A DNA stretch of 64,000 nt from Spirodela intermedia (GCA_902729315.2 LR746272.1:3878035-3942034); one strand, 5' to 3'. Shown: positions 26,276 to 37,813, numbered from the stretch's first letter. Numbers and translations are program-made. Notes: a model not told the origin generated them from the sequence alone.

Positions 26276-27120
26276 CACTCCTCCGCCTCCCCCACCTCCC
26301 ACAAGCAACGCAACACAACACTTTAAAATGATTCGGCCAGGGAGCTAGAAAACAAACGGCCGCAGAAAGCGCAAGAACAACAAAAATCTCCCCCGAAAGC
26401 TTCGCGGGCGAGGGGAGCCGACGCCTTCCGAAGCATGCAACGCGTCAAGACCTCCTCCCAGCCTCCCCCCTGCAGATCAGACGTTACCATACGGCGGAAG
26501 AAACCAGGATTATGCGACAGATCGACCGATAAACTGATACGAGACGACCCCGCGGTCGATCACTTGCGTAAGCATGCCGATCACCGATGTCGAAAATGGC
26601 AGAAACCGGAGGAGGCGCCGACGCCGGCGTTTCTCAGTGAGGAAAGTTCCCGTCGCCACCATCGCCTCCGTCAACACGCCACCGCCATGACGACGCCGCC
26701 TCCCCCTCCCCCGCTTCCTCTGCTCAGCACAGAGGGGGGTGGGGGGGCCTTAATAGTAGGAGTCGGCGACTGAGCGGGATACCGTCACCGCCCCTAATCG
26801 CCCCTCCTTTACCACCTCCGTCAGTCCAGCTCCGAGCCCCGGTTTCCGTCGGCGGTGACCGTACATCTCTGGGCTCCTCGCGGTTAACGGACGGGACCGA
26901 TAATTATTATTCTTTTTCTTTTCGTAATTTATTTCTTTCTGTTTCCCCGAACGCTAAATTTGAGATTTTGGATATTTCCCTTCGGGGTAGGACAGCCGTC
27001 GACGTGGAGGGATATCCTCCGTTCGCTCACTGTCGGACGGTTAAGATAAGGCCACTTGTCAGGGGGAGCGGGAGGTCCTCCCAGCGGCGACAGTCGCGCT
27101 AGCCGCTACTCCCGCGTAAC

Positions 27121-27129
27121 TATAAAAGG
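27121..27129 (+). promoter_or_regulatory. TATA-box-like TATAAAAGG without an obvious gene
   Basis: TATAAAAGG is a near-perfect plant TATA box on the + strand, set in a GC-rich block about 850 bp upstream of the PUF start, which lies on the opposite strand. The next 700 bp on the + strand has no convincing open frame. It could serve a non-coding transcript or be chance. Confidence 0.3.
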
Positions 27130-27723
27130 ACATAAATACCCTCATCTGTATTCCGATGCCGTGAACCTCTTGCCGTAACTCCCAAGGGCATTATAGTCTC
27201 ATCGTATGTATCCCCTCCGCCTCTGTACGAGGGCGTTAAGCTGAACGGCCTCTCTCTCTCTCTATCTGCACGGGAATTAGTTCGGTCGTGCTCCAGTCAT
27301 GATGACCAGTGAGTGCACACCACGTGGCATCCCATGCCCCGAAACAGAAGATGACGGCCGTTGCTCTGGTCTTACCAGGTAGCTAGAATTGAGTGAGTGG
27401 TGATGATCCCGAGAAAATCCCAGACGTTGATTATCAGGCGCGGACGCTTCGACGGTGATCGAGGTCGCACCTATCTACCAATCACAGGTGGCCACGATTC
27501 CAGCCGGGCAACGGAAATAACTGCCACGCGCGTTCGTTTTGGACCAAAAAGAAGGGAAAATATTTGTTTTGAGTCCCTCTAAAAGTAAGTATATATTAAA
27601 AAAACCACAAATGTAGGATAATTCTGTACGTGTGCTCTCGAGTGGGCAAGACTGCGGAATACAGAGCATCGTAGTCCTCGTTGCCCGGATGCCGATGTGT
27701 TGAGGGCCGCGGGGCTTGCAAGA

Positions 27724-27886
27724 TTGACCCGTAAAGCAGCAACTCGACAGGTCGACCCTTTTGGCTCATGGGCGGTCAACCATCTATCAAGAGTTGACTA
27801 ACGAGTTGACTCATTAATTTTTTCGTTGACCCAATAGAAGAGACCCTAGGCTAATGTCATGCGTATGATATTCCAAAACATTGACT
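27724..27886. promoter_or_regulatory. Cluster of TTGAC (W-box core-like) motifs
   Basis: Six TTGAC[C/T] cores occur in about 160 bp: TTGACC at 27724, GGTCAA (reverse) at 27774, TTGACT at 27794 and 27806, TTGACC at 27826, TTGACT at 27881. WRKY factors bind TTGAC[C/T] and clusters are typical of their target promoters. This is about 1.5 kb upstream of the PUF start. Whether it serves that gene is inference. Confidence 0.4.
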
Positions 27887-27931
27887 AATTCACTCGAAAA
27901 TTAATAATATTTGAAAAAAATAATTCAACAA

Positions 27932-27933
<2 letters not shown>

Positions 27934-27976
<43 letters not shown>
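27934..27976. repeat. (CT)n microsatellite
   Basis: About 21 CT units in an intergenic region. A (GA)n array follows at 28169, so the two face each other across about 190 bp. The sequence between them is not self-complementary. Confidence 0.9.
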
Positions 27977-27979
<3 letters not shown>

Positions 27980-28164
27980 GGTGGTGGCCGTTTTCCAAGT
28001 TTCTTTGTGCTCAGAAGTAGTCGTTGTTTCCTCTGTTATGGGCAAAATGAACAACTTTCCATCTGTCATCGGTGGTCCTGGAGAAAATGGCAAAACTTCC
28101 CAAGAGGAGAAACACTTACAGGCTCCGACTAAAGACTTACCCCATAATAGGGATCCCTGCGCTG

Positions 28165-28168
<4 letters not shown>

Positions 28169-28216
<48 letters not shown>
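28169..28216. repeat. (GA)n microsatellite
   Basis: About 23 GA units with one GG interruption, followed near 28280-28320 by an A-rich (AAATAA)n-like tract. Confidence 0.9.
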
Positions 28217-28901
28217 CAAGAACAAGCATATTTTCTTAAAATGGTACGAGAACAAGAATTCAAAGCCGATCCCAGCTAAGAGAAAAAATAAAAATAAAAA
28301 TAAAAATAAAAATAAATTTTAAAAAAACTATCAGCCGTTCTTCTGGTGGCTGAAGTCAACGATACACAGATAGAGAGACAGATAATGAGAGTGAGAAGGC
28401 AAGCTTGAGGGTGGTAGAGATAAAAAAATTAAAAAAAAATCCTGAAAATCTATGCACTGGAGTAAGAAATGCAAGCAACTTTGTCTTCATATTGCCTGTT
28501 TTATATCAATTGAGCAACCAAAAAAATAAAATTAAACTCATTAATTGAAAGATCAGGAGAAAAAAATATGAAATAGAGAAAAAGGATGAATAATTCATTC
28601 ATCGATCTTCTCATATGGGAAAACCTTGCATAAAATATGGGATCTTCACCCTGATAATGAGATGAAAACATAATCACATGATATTCATCCAATCTTATAA
28701 CTAAAGAGGGTACAACCTTGGACAACATACAGAGGCATAAAGAGATGAATTTTCCCCAGGAAAATTTCATGGGGCAAATCAAATGGTCCTAATTTTAGAA
28801 AAAATAAATAAAAGGATTGATACCCTGTTCATAATATCAGAGAATTTATCTTCCACTTGAAAGATATCCAGAAAAATTAGAAAGATGATATGGCCGCATA
28901 C

Positions 28902-31900
28902 CTCTCCAGAAGCAGTCCTGTAGAGCTTCCATGGCTAGTCCTGAAAGACAGGTGGATGGTTCCAGCCGGTTCTTCAAGCCACAGTACCTCGCCATCTATG
29001 AGCATTTACCCCTGAATATTTCTGGTATGGAGATGCCAAACCACACAGTCCGCCATAAAAAATACCTCTCAGATATGAAGACGATAGGGAAATTAATAGC
29101 TCCCAAGATTAGTTGATCTGGCAAAGAAAATGTTTCACTTTGGTGGATTAGTCACCTCCTTAGCTTGAAGATGATTGCCACTGAGAATGAAGCTTACTCT
29201 CCATTTCTGTTCGACTAGGTATCCTGAGAGTTATTATAATCGAATGATTTTTCCTCTGATAGTAAAAAAAAACAAATAATTAAAAATTAGACCATGATTG
29301 TGGCGCTTATGTTGACCGGGCAGTTTAACCTGTGGAAGATAACTAATTTTCAATTTAAAAAATACCGAAAAATGTGCTCTACCTTAACTTCATGCATCTA
29401 TGATTTTAAGGAAAAATAAGTCAGATACTAAACAGAAACCCATCTCAAGAACCGAGTGCATGATGTGCAAGAACGCATCGCGCACACCAATTGAAAAGAA
29501 CTCCCTTTTCGGCCTCCACCTACACAAAATCTCAAAGGTCATAGAGCTGTCATACCAGTGTTTTCTCTGGGCCAGATAGCTGTTCAACCTGAAATCTCAA
29601 CGAGGTTAGAGAACCTTTTAGTATTCTTGATCAGGCATCTACTTGAAGAACCACAAATTTTTCTGAAAAATAAATCACAACTCCTTGAGCACCGAATTTT
29701 TTTTTTAACTAAATGTATGATTTCTCCTGATTTACTGACATGAAATCACAACTCCAGCATTTATTGTTCCAAAAACTGCATGTTATGTGCATTATATATT
29801 ATTTTCCTGGGATTATCTACACCTGCATGTTCTTGATAACTGGTGATTTTAAATAAAAGATATACATACATGATCTGTGCTCATATCTAGCTGATATTAG
29901 TTTGCTTTATCGGGTGGAACTTCCCTCAACAATTCAAGGTCAATGTAGCCATGATCATTCGCCAGCCGATTAAGCAAGCTCTGCAGAAAATATGTCCAGT
30001 ACAAGAATTTTAGCTCCTTCATCTAAACCATCGCTAAATAAAAGTTTATCTAATAAATACCCCCCAAAAGACAGGGAATCAAAACCATCGCTAAATAAAG
30101 GAAAAATATGTGTATCAGCTTGGACTATAAGGATATGAAATTTGTTAAGAAATTGGAGAAACATTCTTCACGTTAATAAAATACAACTTCGATCACTGTG
30201 CTATCTTGCTTTACGTTGGGAACCAGGGCACATCTTACTAAAGTCGGATTTAATTATCTAGAAACATTTTGGTATTCAATCCAGAACATTATTCAATTTT
30301 CTTTTTCATTCAGGTATCTTAATTCCCTCTGCAAGCATGTCATTCATCAGCATTTATGTAAGGGCACAGGCAATCTCATTCGCAAATGCACTCCTCACTG
30401 CTTCCCGGGTCAATAATTCAATTGTCATTACATCTTCCTCATCTCAAATCCCACCTGCATCCTCAAATGATCACAGTCAAAAGTGTTATTTTTTCCTTTT
30501 TCAATCTTTCTTGTCATCATTATAGGAGCACTGGGACGCGACTTCAATGATCCGACAGGCCCTCGAAAGGGACAATCATGCTTGTGAGCCATAGTGAACT
30601 AAGGATTTAGTGCTAATAGTAGTAAAATCAACAGGTTTAATAACATAATTTCACCACATATCAGGTTCCATAGGTCCAATTTTAAATTTTTGGTAGAGTT
30701 TAGGGCTCAGAAGTTGCTGAAAGCTTGGGTTTTCCCCCTCTCCTCACTTTACTGAAGACATCTACGGTTAGCAGTCCAGGATGACCTTGAGGTATGCGGA
30801 TAATTTCATTGTGCTACAACATCTTCCTAATCGTTGCCTATATTTGACTGAATGCCGGTTTACCCTGCTTATCTTGGAATCCTTCCAAAGTTCTTTGAGC
30901 GTCAGAAATAGAGGCCCCATCCTTGATTGCAGTATTATTTTCCCTATTTTCCCTATTTTCTTTTATTTTTTCTTTTGTTCTACTCTTTTTGTGAAGCTCA
31001 GAAAACACGTAGGATTGTTAGCCTATTCTCAATCAAAAGTTTTTGGAAGCACATCAACAGCTTTGCATTGAACACCAGCAATCCCTTGATCCCTTCCCAC
31101 GCTTCCGTCCATTGATAGCCAACTGGAAGCACTACCTGAGACAAATGTGAGAATCTGGTCAACAGCTAGCTTGAGAGACAGATCTTAGAATGGTCTCATC
31201 CCCAGAGAAATTTCTGCTGTTCTTCATTCTAGCAAGCTTTGTCAAATTTTCCCATATCGGTCGCCTCACTGTAGGTCACAGAGTCATCAAAGATGGGATT
31301 TCTGGTGTGAACTTAGACGATCAATAAACACTTGTCTGTGGGAATAATTTAGAGCTAGGGCTCGTCCTTCTCATGAGTACAAACCCACCTCCCTTCTCAT
31401 GAGTTCTTACTTTTTTTCGTTTCCCAGCTAGCGCAGGCGCAGGTGTTGTTGTGTCGGGAGTTCTTGCTGCCTTCCATTCCTGAAAAACCTTCGGCCTGTG
31501 TTTCTTCCTTGAGCGCTTCTGTCGGTGTCTCCTTCTCCTGAAATTGGGAAGGAAGACCCACTGACGAGAAATACGTATGCTCTGTCAGAACACTTGCCTG
31601 TTCCTGCCCTCCTCCAGCCGTATCTCCTTTGTCCACAGAGCTCCAAGCTCAGGAGCCTTCCATGTTGGTCCGGTGTCACAGGTGCAAGTAGAGGTGGCGC
31701 AGTCTTGCATGCCAATGGTCCAGCCGCAGGTAAGACTTGAGGGATCGAGAAAACAGTTCAAATTAGGACAGCCCGATCCTCATCGCTACATCTGGCGACT
31801 ACTGATGTTTCCAATTGTATTTGTCCGGAGAGATGTCGATGTCGATGTCGCTGTTGGGAGTCTTCCGCCACCCCTGCACGGAGTCTCTCACGGCCAGACT

Positions 31901-32097
31901 CTGCAGAGAAGAATCAGCACCAGAAAGGAGGTTTTGAGACACCACTGCGGCACCATAGCTATTGCGGTCATCCAGGTTGTTGGCTGCATCATTCCCTCTC
32001 TTCACAAGAAGAGGAGTTGTAGGCGTACCCGGAATCCGAAAGCTCTGGAAAAATCTTGCTTCTCAGGTACCAGAAGTCTCCTACCTGCTGCGTCCAT
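28902..32097 (-). pseudogene. Broken DEMETER/ROS1-type 5-methylcytosine DNA glycosylase gene
   Basis: Scattered - strand pieces follow the order of a DME/ROS1 protein. Near the start (ATG 32095-32097) are EKQDFSRAF and, in a shifted frame, RIPGTPTTPLL. TYFSSVGLPSQF (about 31541-31576) resembles the N-terminal motif of rice ROS1a. EAVRSAFANEIA (30369-30404) and NDMLAEGIK come from the glycosylase region, separated by an in-frame TAA (30354-30356). Exon 29901..29980 gives LANDHGYIDLELLREVPPDKA, with an intact CAG acceptor but CT instead of GT at its donor. Near 29530-29600 WPR and LYDL survive out of frame. Exon 29010..about 29062 reads RTVWFGISIPEIFRG and exon 28902..28940 reads EALQDCFWRG, both in the conserved C-terminal domain and both with good splice sites. 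The HhH catalytic exons, iron-sulfur cysteines and most of the middle are missing. Retained introns show it arose by DNA duplication or decay in place, not retroposition. DME/ROS1 enzymes excise 5-methylcytosine; this copy cannot. Confidence 0.85.
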
Positions 32098-32124
32098 CAA
32101 AAAGTGTAGAAGTTTTGAGGGGAC

Positions 32125-32160
32125 GAAGACAGGGAGAGAGAGAGAGAGAGAGAGAGGGAG
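32125..32160. repeat. (GA)n tract upstream of the glycosylase relic
   Basis: A short GA array lies about 40 bp upstream of the ATG of the DME/ROS1 relic, in the same position GA arrays occupy in front of several intact genes in this window. This suggests the relic kept part of its 5' UTR. Confidence 0.7.
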
Positions 32161-34519
32161 AGAACATGTTCAACCTCTTCTGGTCACCGTCTCCCCCACA
32201 CTAATTTGTGCACACTACAGAGATATCTTCCACAGGATCCCGTTTCATCCAGAGCTAACCCCATTTACAGCTCTGGACACCGGCAAACCAGCTGTGCTAT
32301 CACCTGACGCTCGTTATCCCCCTTTTCCTCGTAAGCAATCCTTGCAGTAGAGATTGGTCGAATGAAACAAGAACATGGGGAAGAAATCTCTGCCGGAGAA
32401 GACTGGAAGAAATCTATGAACACCTCTCAAACAACGGAATCCAAGAGGAAAAGCTGGGTTAAAGGGAAGACTCAACAAGACGAGCCGGCCCTTTACCCCG
32501 GTCTGTCCCTCAGATAAACCCTCTCCCGCCCTCTCTCCCACTGTTTCCCAATGCTGGTCCTCGATGAAACCGCGCCGGCGACAGAGAGCAGGAGCCTTCG
32601 CCGCTGGAGCAGTCGAAGGTTCCTAGAGAGAGAGAGGAAGTGGAACTAATTACTCTCACTTTTTTAATTAAAAAACTGGATAATTTAATTTATTTGAAGA
32701 TTCAAAAAGTCCAGCGAAGCGTACTGTAAGTATCACAATACACGAAAAGAGTACGAGAAGGAGAGGATTGGATACAATCTTTTGTCAAAAACACATCAAA
32801 CCGCCGGAGCATCAGCCAAATTATCACGCACAGTGTCTCGAAAACCGAGCGCAGCTGAAAAAGTGCGCGGACTGGTCCTATCCGACAAGCTGACAGTTGT
32901 AACTGCTCTCACACGTGCCACAGAATACAACATGAGTCCCAGGTGCCACACGTGTGTTTCGTCAGCATGCCAACATGCGCGGCACGTGAACATAAAAAGC
33001 TCATGTAACTAACACTGACAGCTGTAATTTTAAAAAATATTTAATAAAATACAATTTTCAGCTCTTATTTTTCAGAATCTCCATACCGAAGTCTACTCCT
33101 GGCCCAAAAGGATGAGATTCTGTTTGGGCCTTAGTCCGAGTTTGACTGGGGCCTGGCTGGAAGCATCAGTCGGCCCATTTATTTGCAAATGTGAACCTGC
33201 AGGGACCTCTTTGGCCCAATAGGCCCATTTATTCTAGCCATCAAGTAAAGAGAAATACGTGGGCCCATCCCTGCCGACAATCTAGTAGCAGAAGAGTGAC
33301 AAGTGGCCGTGGGCCCACTAGCCCTCTCTCGCCCTGTTCAGTTTCTCTCTCGAGTCCCCTCGGGACTCGGTTGACCAAGGCCCACGCAACAGCGGGGGAA
33401 TTTACTCTGAGGGCGTTGCCTCGCCTCGGAAAAGACAAAGTGGGCCAAATTCTTCGTTCTACATTATTGGGCTATTATTGGGCCCGATAAATGAAGGGCC
33501 CAACTCCGTTGTCTCTTCCCACGTGGGGGCCTCCTGAGGAATCCTGGGCACCACCCACCGCACATGGCTCCTCCCTTCCTCGTCTCAGGCCACCGACGAC
33601 TCGAAGAGAATTTCGAAAATACACCCTCCTCCCTCCTCAGCCTTCCCATAATGCCCCTACCATCACCGACTTCGGAAGGAAGCATCCCAATCATATTAAC
33701 TAGCTATTCATTTATTAAGTAGAGAAAGCGGACCCCATTATTTCCGCAGTAATTAGTATAATATTTTTTCATGAAAATTTAAATATGTAATTAATATTCT
33801 TATTATTTTATAATTGCGTCATCATTAGAGCTCAGTCGTGTGGCCATGAGCTATAGATACATGCCAAGTAAGAGACGGTCATGAGCATAATATGACGGTC
33901 AAATCGAAACCCCCTCCCATGTGGTGGCCGTTGGAGAGAGTGGTCAAGTCAACGTTTCTAATTCTAGCCAACTTGCCGAGCTTAGCGTAAGTTCAAGTTT
34001 ATTTTAACAAGGACCTTACCTTCTAGCGGTGGCTGTCACTGGCCCACAGAAGGTTCCATATAGAATCGTAGTTAGAGAGAGAGAGGGCACCGACACGGTG
34101 GGGTATTCCATAAATGCCCCCGATCTTGGAGTATGGTAGAAGTTCCATTTATTGCGGCGGCCCGCGAGCCAACGCGACCGCCACCGCGAGGAACATAAAT
34201 AAGAGATTAAATAGGACAGAAATCCTCGCGAACTGGCCGAGAACTAAAAAGATATTTAATGTAGAAAAATCACACTAGTCCCATTTTCCAGGTTTGCACC
34301 CCCCCCTCGCAGAGCAGGATTCTCCCGCTCAGTTGTATGGGCATTAAGGGAACAACAGTTTTTTTTTCTCTCTCTCTCTCTCTTCTCTTCTCTCCTCTGG
34401 TGATTGCCGCCAACTCGTATGATGACATGCCGAAGCGAAAATAGGCGGAGAAAGGGGGCGTTTTTTTTGCTCTTCTTCTTTTTCTTCTGCGGGGGATCGA
34501 TCGCTCGATCGATGATGGA
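32161..34519. other. Intergenic region, no gene found
   Basis: Mixed composition with repeated GGGCCCA/TGGGCC phrases (33.1-33.5 kb), which resemble plant TCP/site-II promoter words. Open frames on both strands at 32.3-33.7 kb have no recognisable motif or splice partner. The right end should hold the 3' UTR of the membrane-protein gene. Confidence 0.4.
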
Positions 34520-35851
34520 TCAGCTGTTCTTGCTGTCGTCGCCGCCGGGGCCGGCGAGGAGGTAGGCCTTCTTCCGGCGGTCGGCGGCGCGGGAGAAGGC
34601 GAAGAGGATGAGGAAGCATGCGGCGTAGAGGGCGTGGGCCCGCCAGTTGGTCCTCGGCGCCTCGCCGGCGACGGCGCGGTGGAAAACCGCGGTGTAGTAG
34701 TGCAGCCCCACGGCCAGCGCCACCCCCGCCTGCAGCAGCGCCACCGCCCTCGCCGGCGCCACCAGCAGGTGCAGCAGGTGCAGCAGGAGGAAGACGGCGT
34801 AGCCCAGCGTCTGCAGGACCTGCGTGGAGAGGTAGGCGGCGGGGGAGGCGACGTAGAACAGGCGGAGCGGCTCGACGCCGGTGAGCACGGCGGCGAGGAA
34901 GAGGACGGAGAAGTAGATGGCGAGGTAGGCGTGGGCGAAGAGGAGGATCCTCGGCAGCGAGAGGAAGGAGCGAACATGACGGAGGAGCGCCGCCACAAGT
35001 AGCAGCGGCAGGAGGATGAACGCGGCAGAGGTGGCGGAGGCGACCGTGGCGGCGTAGCGGTGACCTACGATGGGCTTCACGCCGCGGGTGATCTCCTTGC
35101 TGGCCTTGGAGAGGTAGACCTTGGAGGTGGAGGAGATCTTGGCCAGGTCCGGGAGGAGTGTCTCCTGGAACCTGGAAGGAAGGTCTCGGAACTCCGCGAT
35201 CAGGTCCGTGTCCTCCTCCGACGGGTCGTAGCCGGAGAGGAACCAGCCGCCGCCGCCGCCGCCGGGATTGCTCTCCGAGCTCTTCTGCGCCGGCGGTGTC
35301 TTCGAGAGCTTGCCGCCGCCGGCACTGGTGGTGGAGTTCACCGCCTTGGTGGCCGTGCTGGTAGTGGTCTTCTTCCCTGTGACGGTGCTGGTGGTGGAGT
35401 TCAGCGCCTTGGTGGTGGTGGTGGTGGTTGTCTTTCCGCCGGCTGTGGTGGTGGAGTTCACGGCCTTGGTGGTGGCGGTGGTCGTCTTCCTGGCGGCGGT
35501 GGTGGAGTTGATCGGCTTGATGGGGGTCGCGAGCTTGGTGGCGTTGGAGGGCTTCAGAAGGAGAGAGGAATTGGAGGGCTTGGGGACCTTCACGGCGGCG
35601 GCGGTGGAGTTGGCCTTGAGGAGGAGCTTCGTCTGGTTCTTGCCCGCGGCAGCAGAGGCGACAACGGTGAGATTGGCCGTCGTCGTCTTCTTCGGCGGCG
35701 GCGGCGGCGCCGCCGCCGCGTGGGCTTGCTCTCCGTCTTCCTCAGAGTATAGCACCTTCCTCAGGTGGTGGCCGGGCCGCCAATGGGGTTCCGCCGCCCC
35801 GGCGATGGAGAGAAGGTGGGAAGAAAGGAGGAGCAGTAGGAGGAGGCCCAT
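34520..35851 (-). CDS. Uncharacterised membrane protein with signal peptide and Thr/NST-rich region
   Basis: Single exon, 443 residues, very GC-rich. A signal peptide (residues about 1-19, MGLLLLLLLSSHLLSIAGAA) leads a hydrophilic region of about 200 residues. That region holds Pro runs, long Thr/Lys stretches and at least five Asn-Ser-Thr sequons in a repeated KA(V/L)NSTT pattern, as expected for a glycosylated extracytoplasmic part. A Gly run follows, then FLSGYDPSEEDTDLIAEFRD and a helical stretch ending near GHRYAATV. About five hydrophobic segments follow (AFILLPLLLVAALL, AYLAIYFSVLFLAAVL, TLGYAVFLLLHLLHLLV, LLQAGVALAVGLHYYTAVF, ALYAACFLILFAF). I do not recognise the family and assign no function. 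The start is the first ATG, about 30 bp downstream of a GA array. The regular T/NST tract may vary in length between alleles. Confidence 0.8.
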   Translation of the reverse strand: MGLLLLLLLSSHLLSIAGAAEPHWRPGHHLRKVLYSEEDGEQAHAAAAPPPPPKKTTTANLTVVASAAAGKNQTKLLLKANSTAAAVKVPKPSNSSLLLKPSNATKLATPIKPINSTTAARKTTTATTKAVNSTTTAGGKTTTTTTTKALNSTTSTVTGKKTTTSTATKAVNSTTSAGGGKLSKTPPAQKSSESNPGGGGGGWFLSGYDPSEEDTDLIAEFRDLPSRFQETLLPDLAKISSTSKVYLSKASKEITRGVKPIVGHRYAATVASATSAAFILLPLLLVAALLRHVRSFLSLPRILLFAHAYLAIYFSVLFLAAVLTGVEPLRLFYVASPAAYLSTQVLQTLGYAVFLLLHLLHLLVAPARAVALLQAGVALAVGLHYYTAVFHRAVAGEAPRTNWRAHALYAACFLILFAFSRAADRRKKAYLLAGPGGDDSKNS

Positions 35852-35883
35852 CTGCGGAGATCTGAAACTAGAGAGAAGAGAGC

Positions 35884-35903
35884 GAGAGAGAGAGAGAGAG
35901 AGA
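35884..35903. repeat. (GA)n tract in the 5' UTR of the membrane-protein gene
   Basis: A short GA array 33-52 bp upstream of the ATG at 35851, almost certainly transcribed as 5' UTR. Confidence 0.7.
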
Positions 35904-36120
35904 GGAGGAGGAAGGAGGATCGGTGGGGAAGAAGAGTGGCTGCTCGGGGGAGGTGGGCGATGGGTGCCAGGGGTTTTTATATGGGGAGGAGTGGAGGAGC
36001 GAGAATGAAGTGGCCTCGAGATCTCTGACCCAGCGGGGGAAGAAGAAGATGCGAGTCGGTGAGGCCGGCTACCATTGAGAAAGTAAGAGAAACTAATGGT
36101 GTAACTAGAGCTCTTCCGAC

Positions 36121-36181
<61 letters not shown>
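36121..36181. repeat. Long (GA)n microsatellite
   Basis: About 30 perfect GA units, roughly 270 bp upstream of the membrane-protein gene start. Together with the shorter array at 35884 it gives this promoter two GA tracts. Confidence 0.95.
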
Positions 36182-36185
<4 letters not shown>

Positions 36186-36189
36186 CACA

Positions 36190-37813
36190 TGGTGAGTGGG
36201 ACAAAGGAGGGGGCAGTCAGCAGCAGAGGTGGCTGGTAGCCCTTTTCACACGTCTAAGAATTTGGATACCTTGCGGATATCGGATCCTAATTCGGATATC
36301 GAATGTGAATTCGGTACAATATTTAATCGTATGCAAAACTACAGACGGGGGTCTCCGTTGGTCTCACACTGTTTGGCCCCGATTCCAGCTATTCTAGAGG
36401 ATTCCAATCGATTCCGCTACCCGCAAATCCGATTCGGACGACTAATGACAGCGTTGGGACGCAATTCCAGACCGCAGAGCGCTTCCAAACGCTTCTCGTC
36501 CTGGCCGGCGAGAAGTCGAGTTGGCGTTACCGAAGCTATACAAAAGTCCCGTGAATTCCGACGGATTCCACTGGTGTTTGGCACAACGAAATGGCCGCCT
36601 CTGGATTCCACAGAAAAGTACGTCCCAATGTCTCACCTTTAGCTGACAAGATGAAGGGAGAAAGCAAATGGTCTAGGAAGAGAGAGAGAGAGAGAGAGAT
36701 GAATTGCCACGTGGATAAAAAGGCATCTTGTGTTAAAAAACCATTTAATAACTACCAACCCAATTTTTTTACTTTCATTTGAATGAAAAATATTATGATA
36801 ATTTGGTAATCATATAATATTTATTTACTATCTATGGAAATACCCAAAGAAACGAGTCTCAGGTGGATAATTTTCACGAATGACAACATATTTTTAAAAA
36901 TTATAAATATTTTATGAGCCCAAAACCTTGAAAGAATCCCATCACGTGCATGCATGGTGAGTTATGTCGTCACTTAGAACGTGCCCAAGGTCAACTCTTA
37001 ACTCACCATAAGAAACCATTAGTCAAATAATTATTCCGTATTAGTTAAAATACGAAGTGAGCTGATGAATAATCTCAATATGTTATTAAAAATATGAATT
37101 AAGAGCGTTGACTATCAAGAAACAAAAACTAATTGTCAATTGATGTGCACCTTTAAAAAGAAAAAGAAAAACATAGTGGGAACCGTTTACTTGCTACTTA
37201 ATCTAGCTGATTTGGACCACTATGCCATAAAACACACGCAATATAATATTTTAAAAAGACATTTATTTTTTGAGGTTATTTGGGTTTAAGTCCTCAATAA
37301 ATCTTTCAACTGTGATACGCTCTTCTATTTTATTTTATTTTATTTACTCTTATGGGACTGTGAATCCTAGCAGTCTGGACGGGATCCTAGCGAGATGTTC
37401 TCGCATTCGCCGTGATCTTACCTCAACGATGAGCTCCGTCCATCCGTCCGATTAGAATCGGGTGGTGTCGTCGTAAAAGAATACTCATACGTATCAGCAT
37501 GCAGGCTACAAGTACGTTATAAAGGAGAGAGGCGGTGATAAACAGAAAACGACAAAGAATAAGAAGCATATGGTGCGATGCGGTCAACAGGTTCGAAATA
37601 CGTCCAAGGAGAGATTGTGACACAACGGCCTCCCTCCAGGAAACAACGAGGAAAACTCTTTTGCCATAGGTTCTCCAGATCCTTCCTTCTTGGACCAGAA
37701 CTGAGCACAGACGAGAGAGAGATCTCTAAAGTCACCCCGGAAGGGGGGGAGGGGGGAGGGGCCAGGCGGCGAGATCTGATCGGATACAGGTGGAGATCGA
37801 AGGGGGGGGCACG
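36190..37813. other. Intergenic region between divergent genes
   Basis: 36.25-36.65 kb has moderate GC with repeated GGATTCC/GGATATCG-like words, and a short GA tract lies at about 36680-36700. 36.7-37.4 kb is AT-rich. The last 300 bp should be the promoter and 5' UTR of the transporter gene, including a poly-G-rich leader at 37740-37810. No gene is supported. Confidence 0.45.

Larger units (their letters stand above)
26276..28901. other. PUF 5' flank and intergenic region
   Basis: 26.3-27.1 kb is GC-rich and probably holds the PUF 5' UTR and promoter. 27.1-28.9 kb turns AT-rich and contains a TATA-like box, a cluster of TTGAC motifs and two pyrimidine/purine arrays, each listed separately. 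Open frames at 26435-26773 and 27981-28322 are low-complexity or bridged by the arrays and are not believed. No gene is supported. Confidence 0.5.

Noticed and set aside
27934-28216. CT and GA arrays facing each other, considered as a terminal inverted repeat element
   Set aside because: Only the simple repeats are complementary; no target duplication or terminal motif beyond them.
27890-28322. Frames of 113-121 residues around the facing CT and GA arrays
   Set aside because: Opened by dinucleotide repeats, which lack stops; peptides are Leu-Ser or Arg-Glu runs.
31577-32350. 257-residue + strand frame
   Set aside because: Antisense to the ROS1/DME relic, whose - strand reading gives the recognisable motifs; includes an Arg-Glu run from a GA tract.
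35060-36008. Long + strand frames of 230 and 246 residues opposite the membrane-protein gene
   Set aside because: Antisense shadows of a GC-rich, Thr-rich coding exon. Composition is Gly/Val/Arg low complexity.
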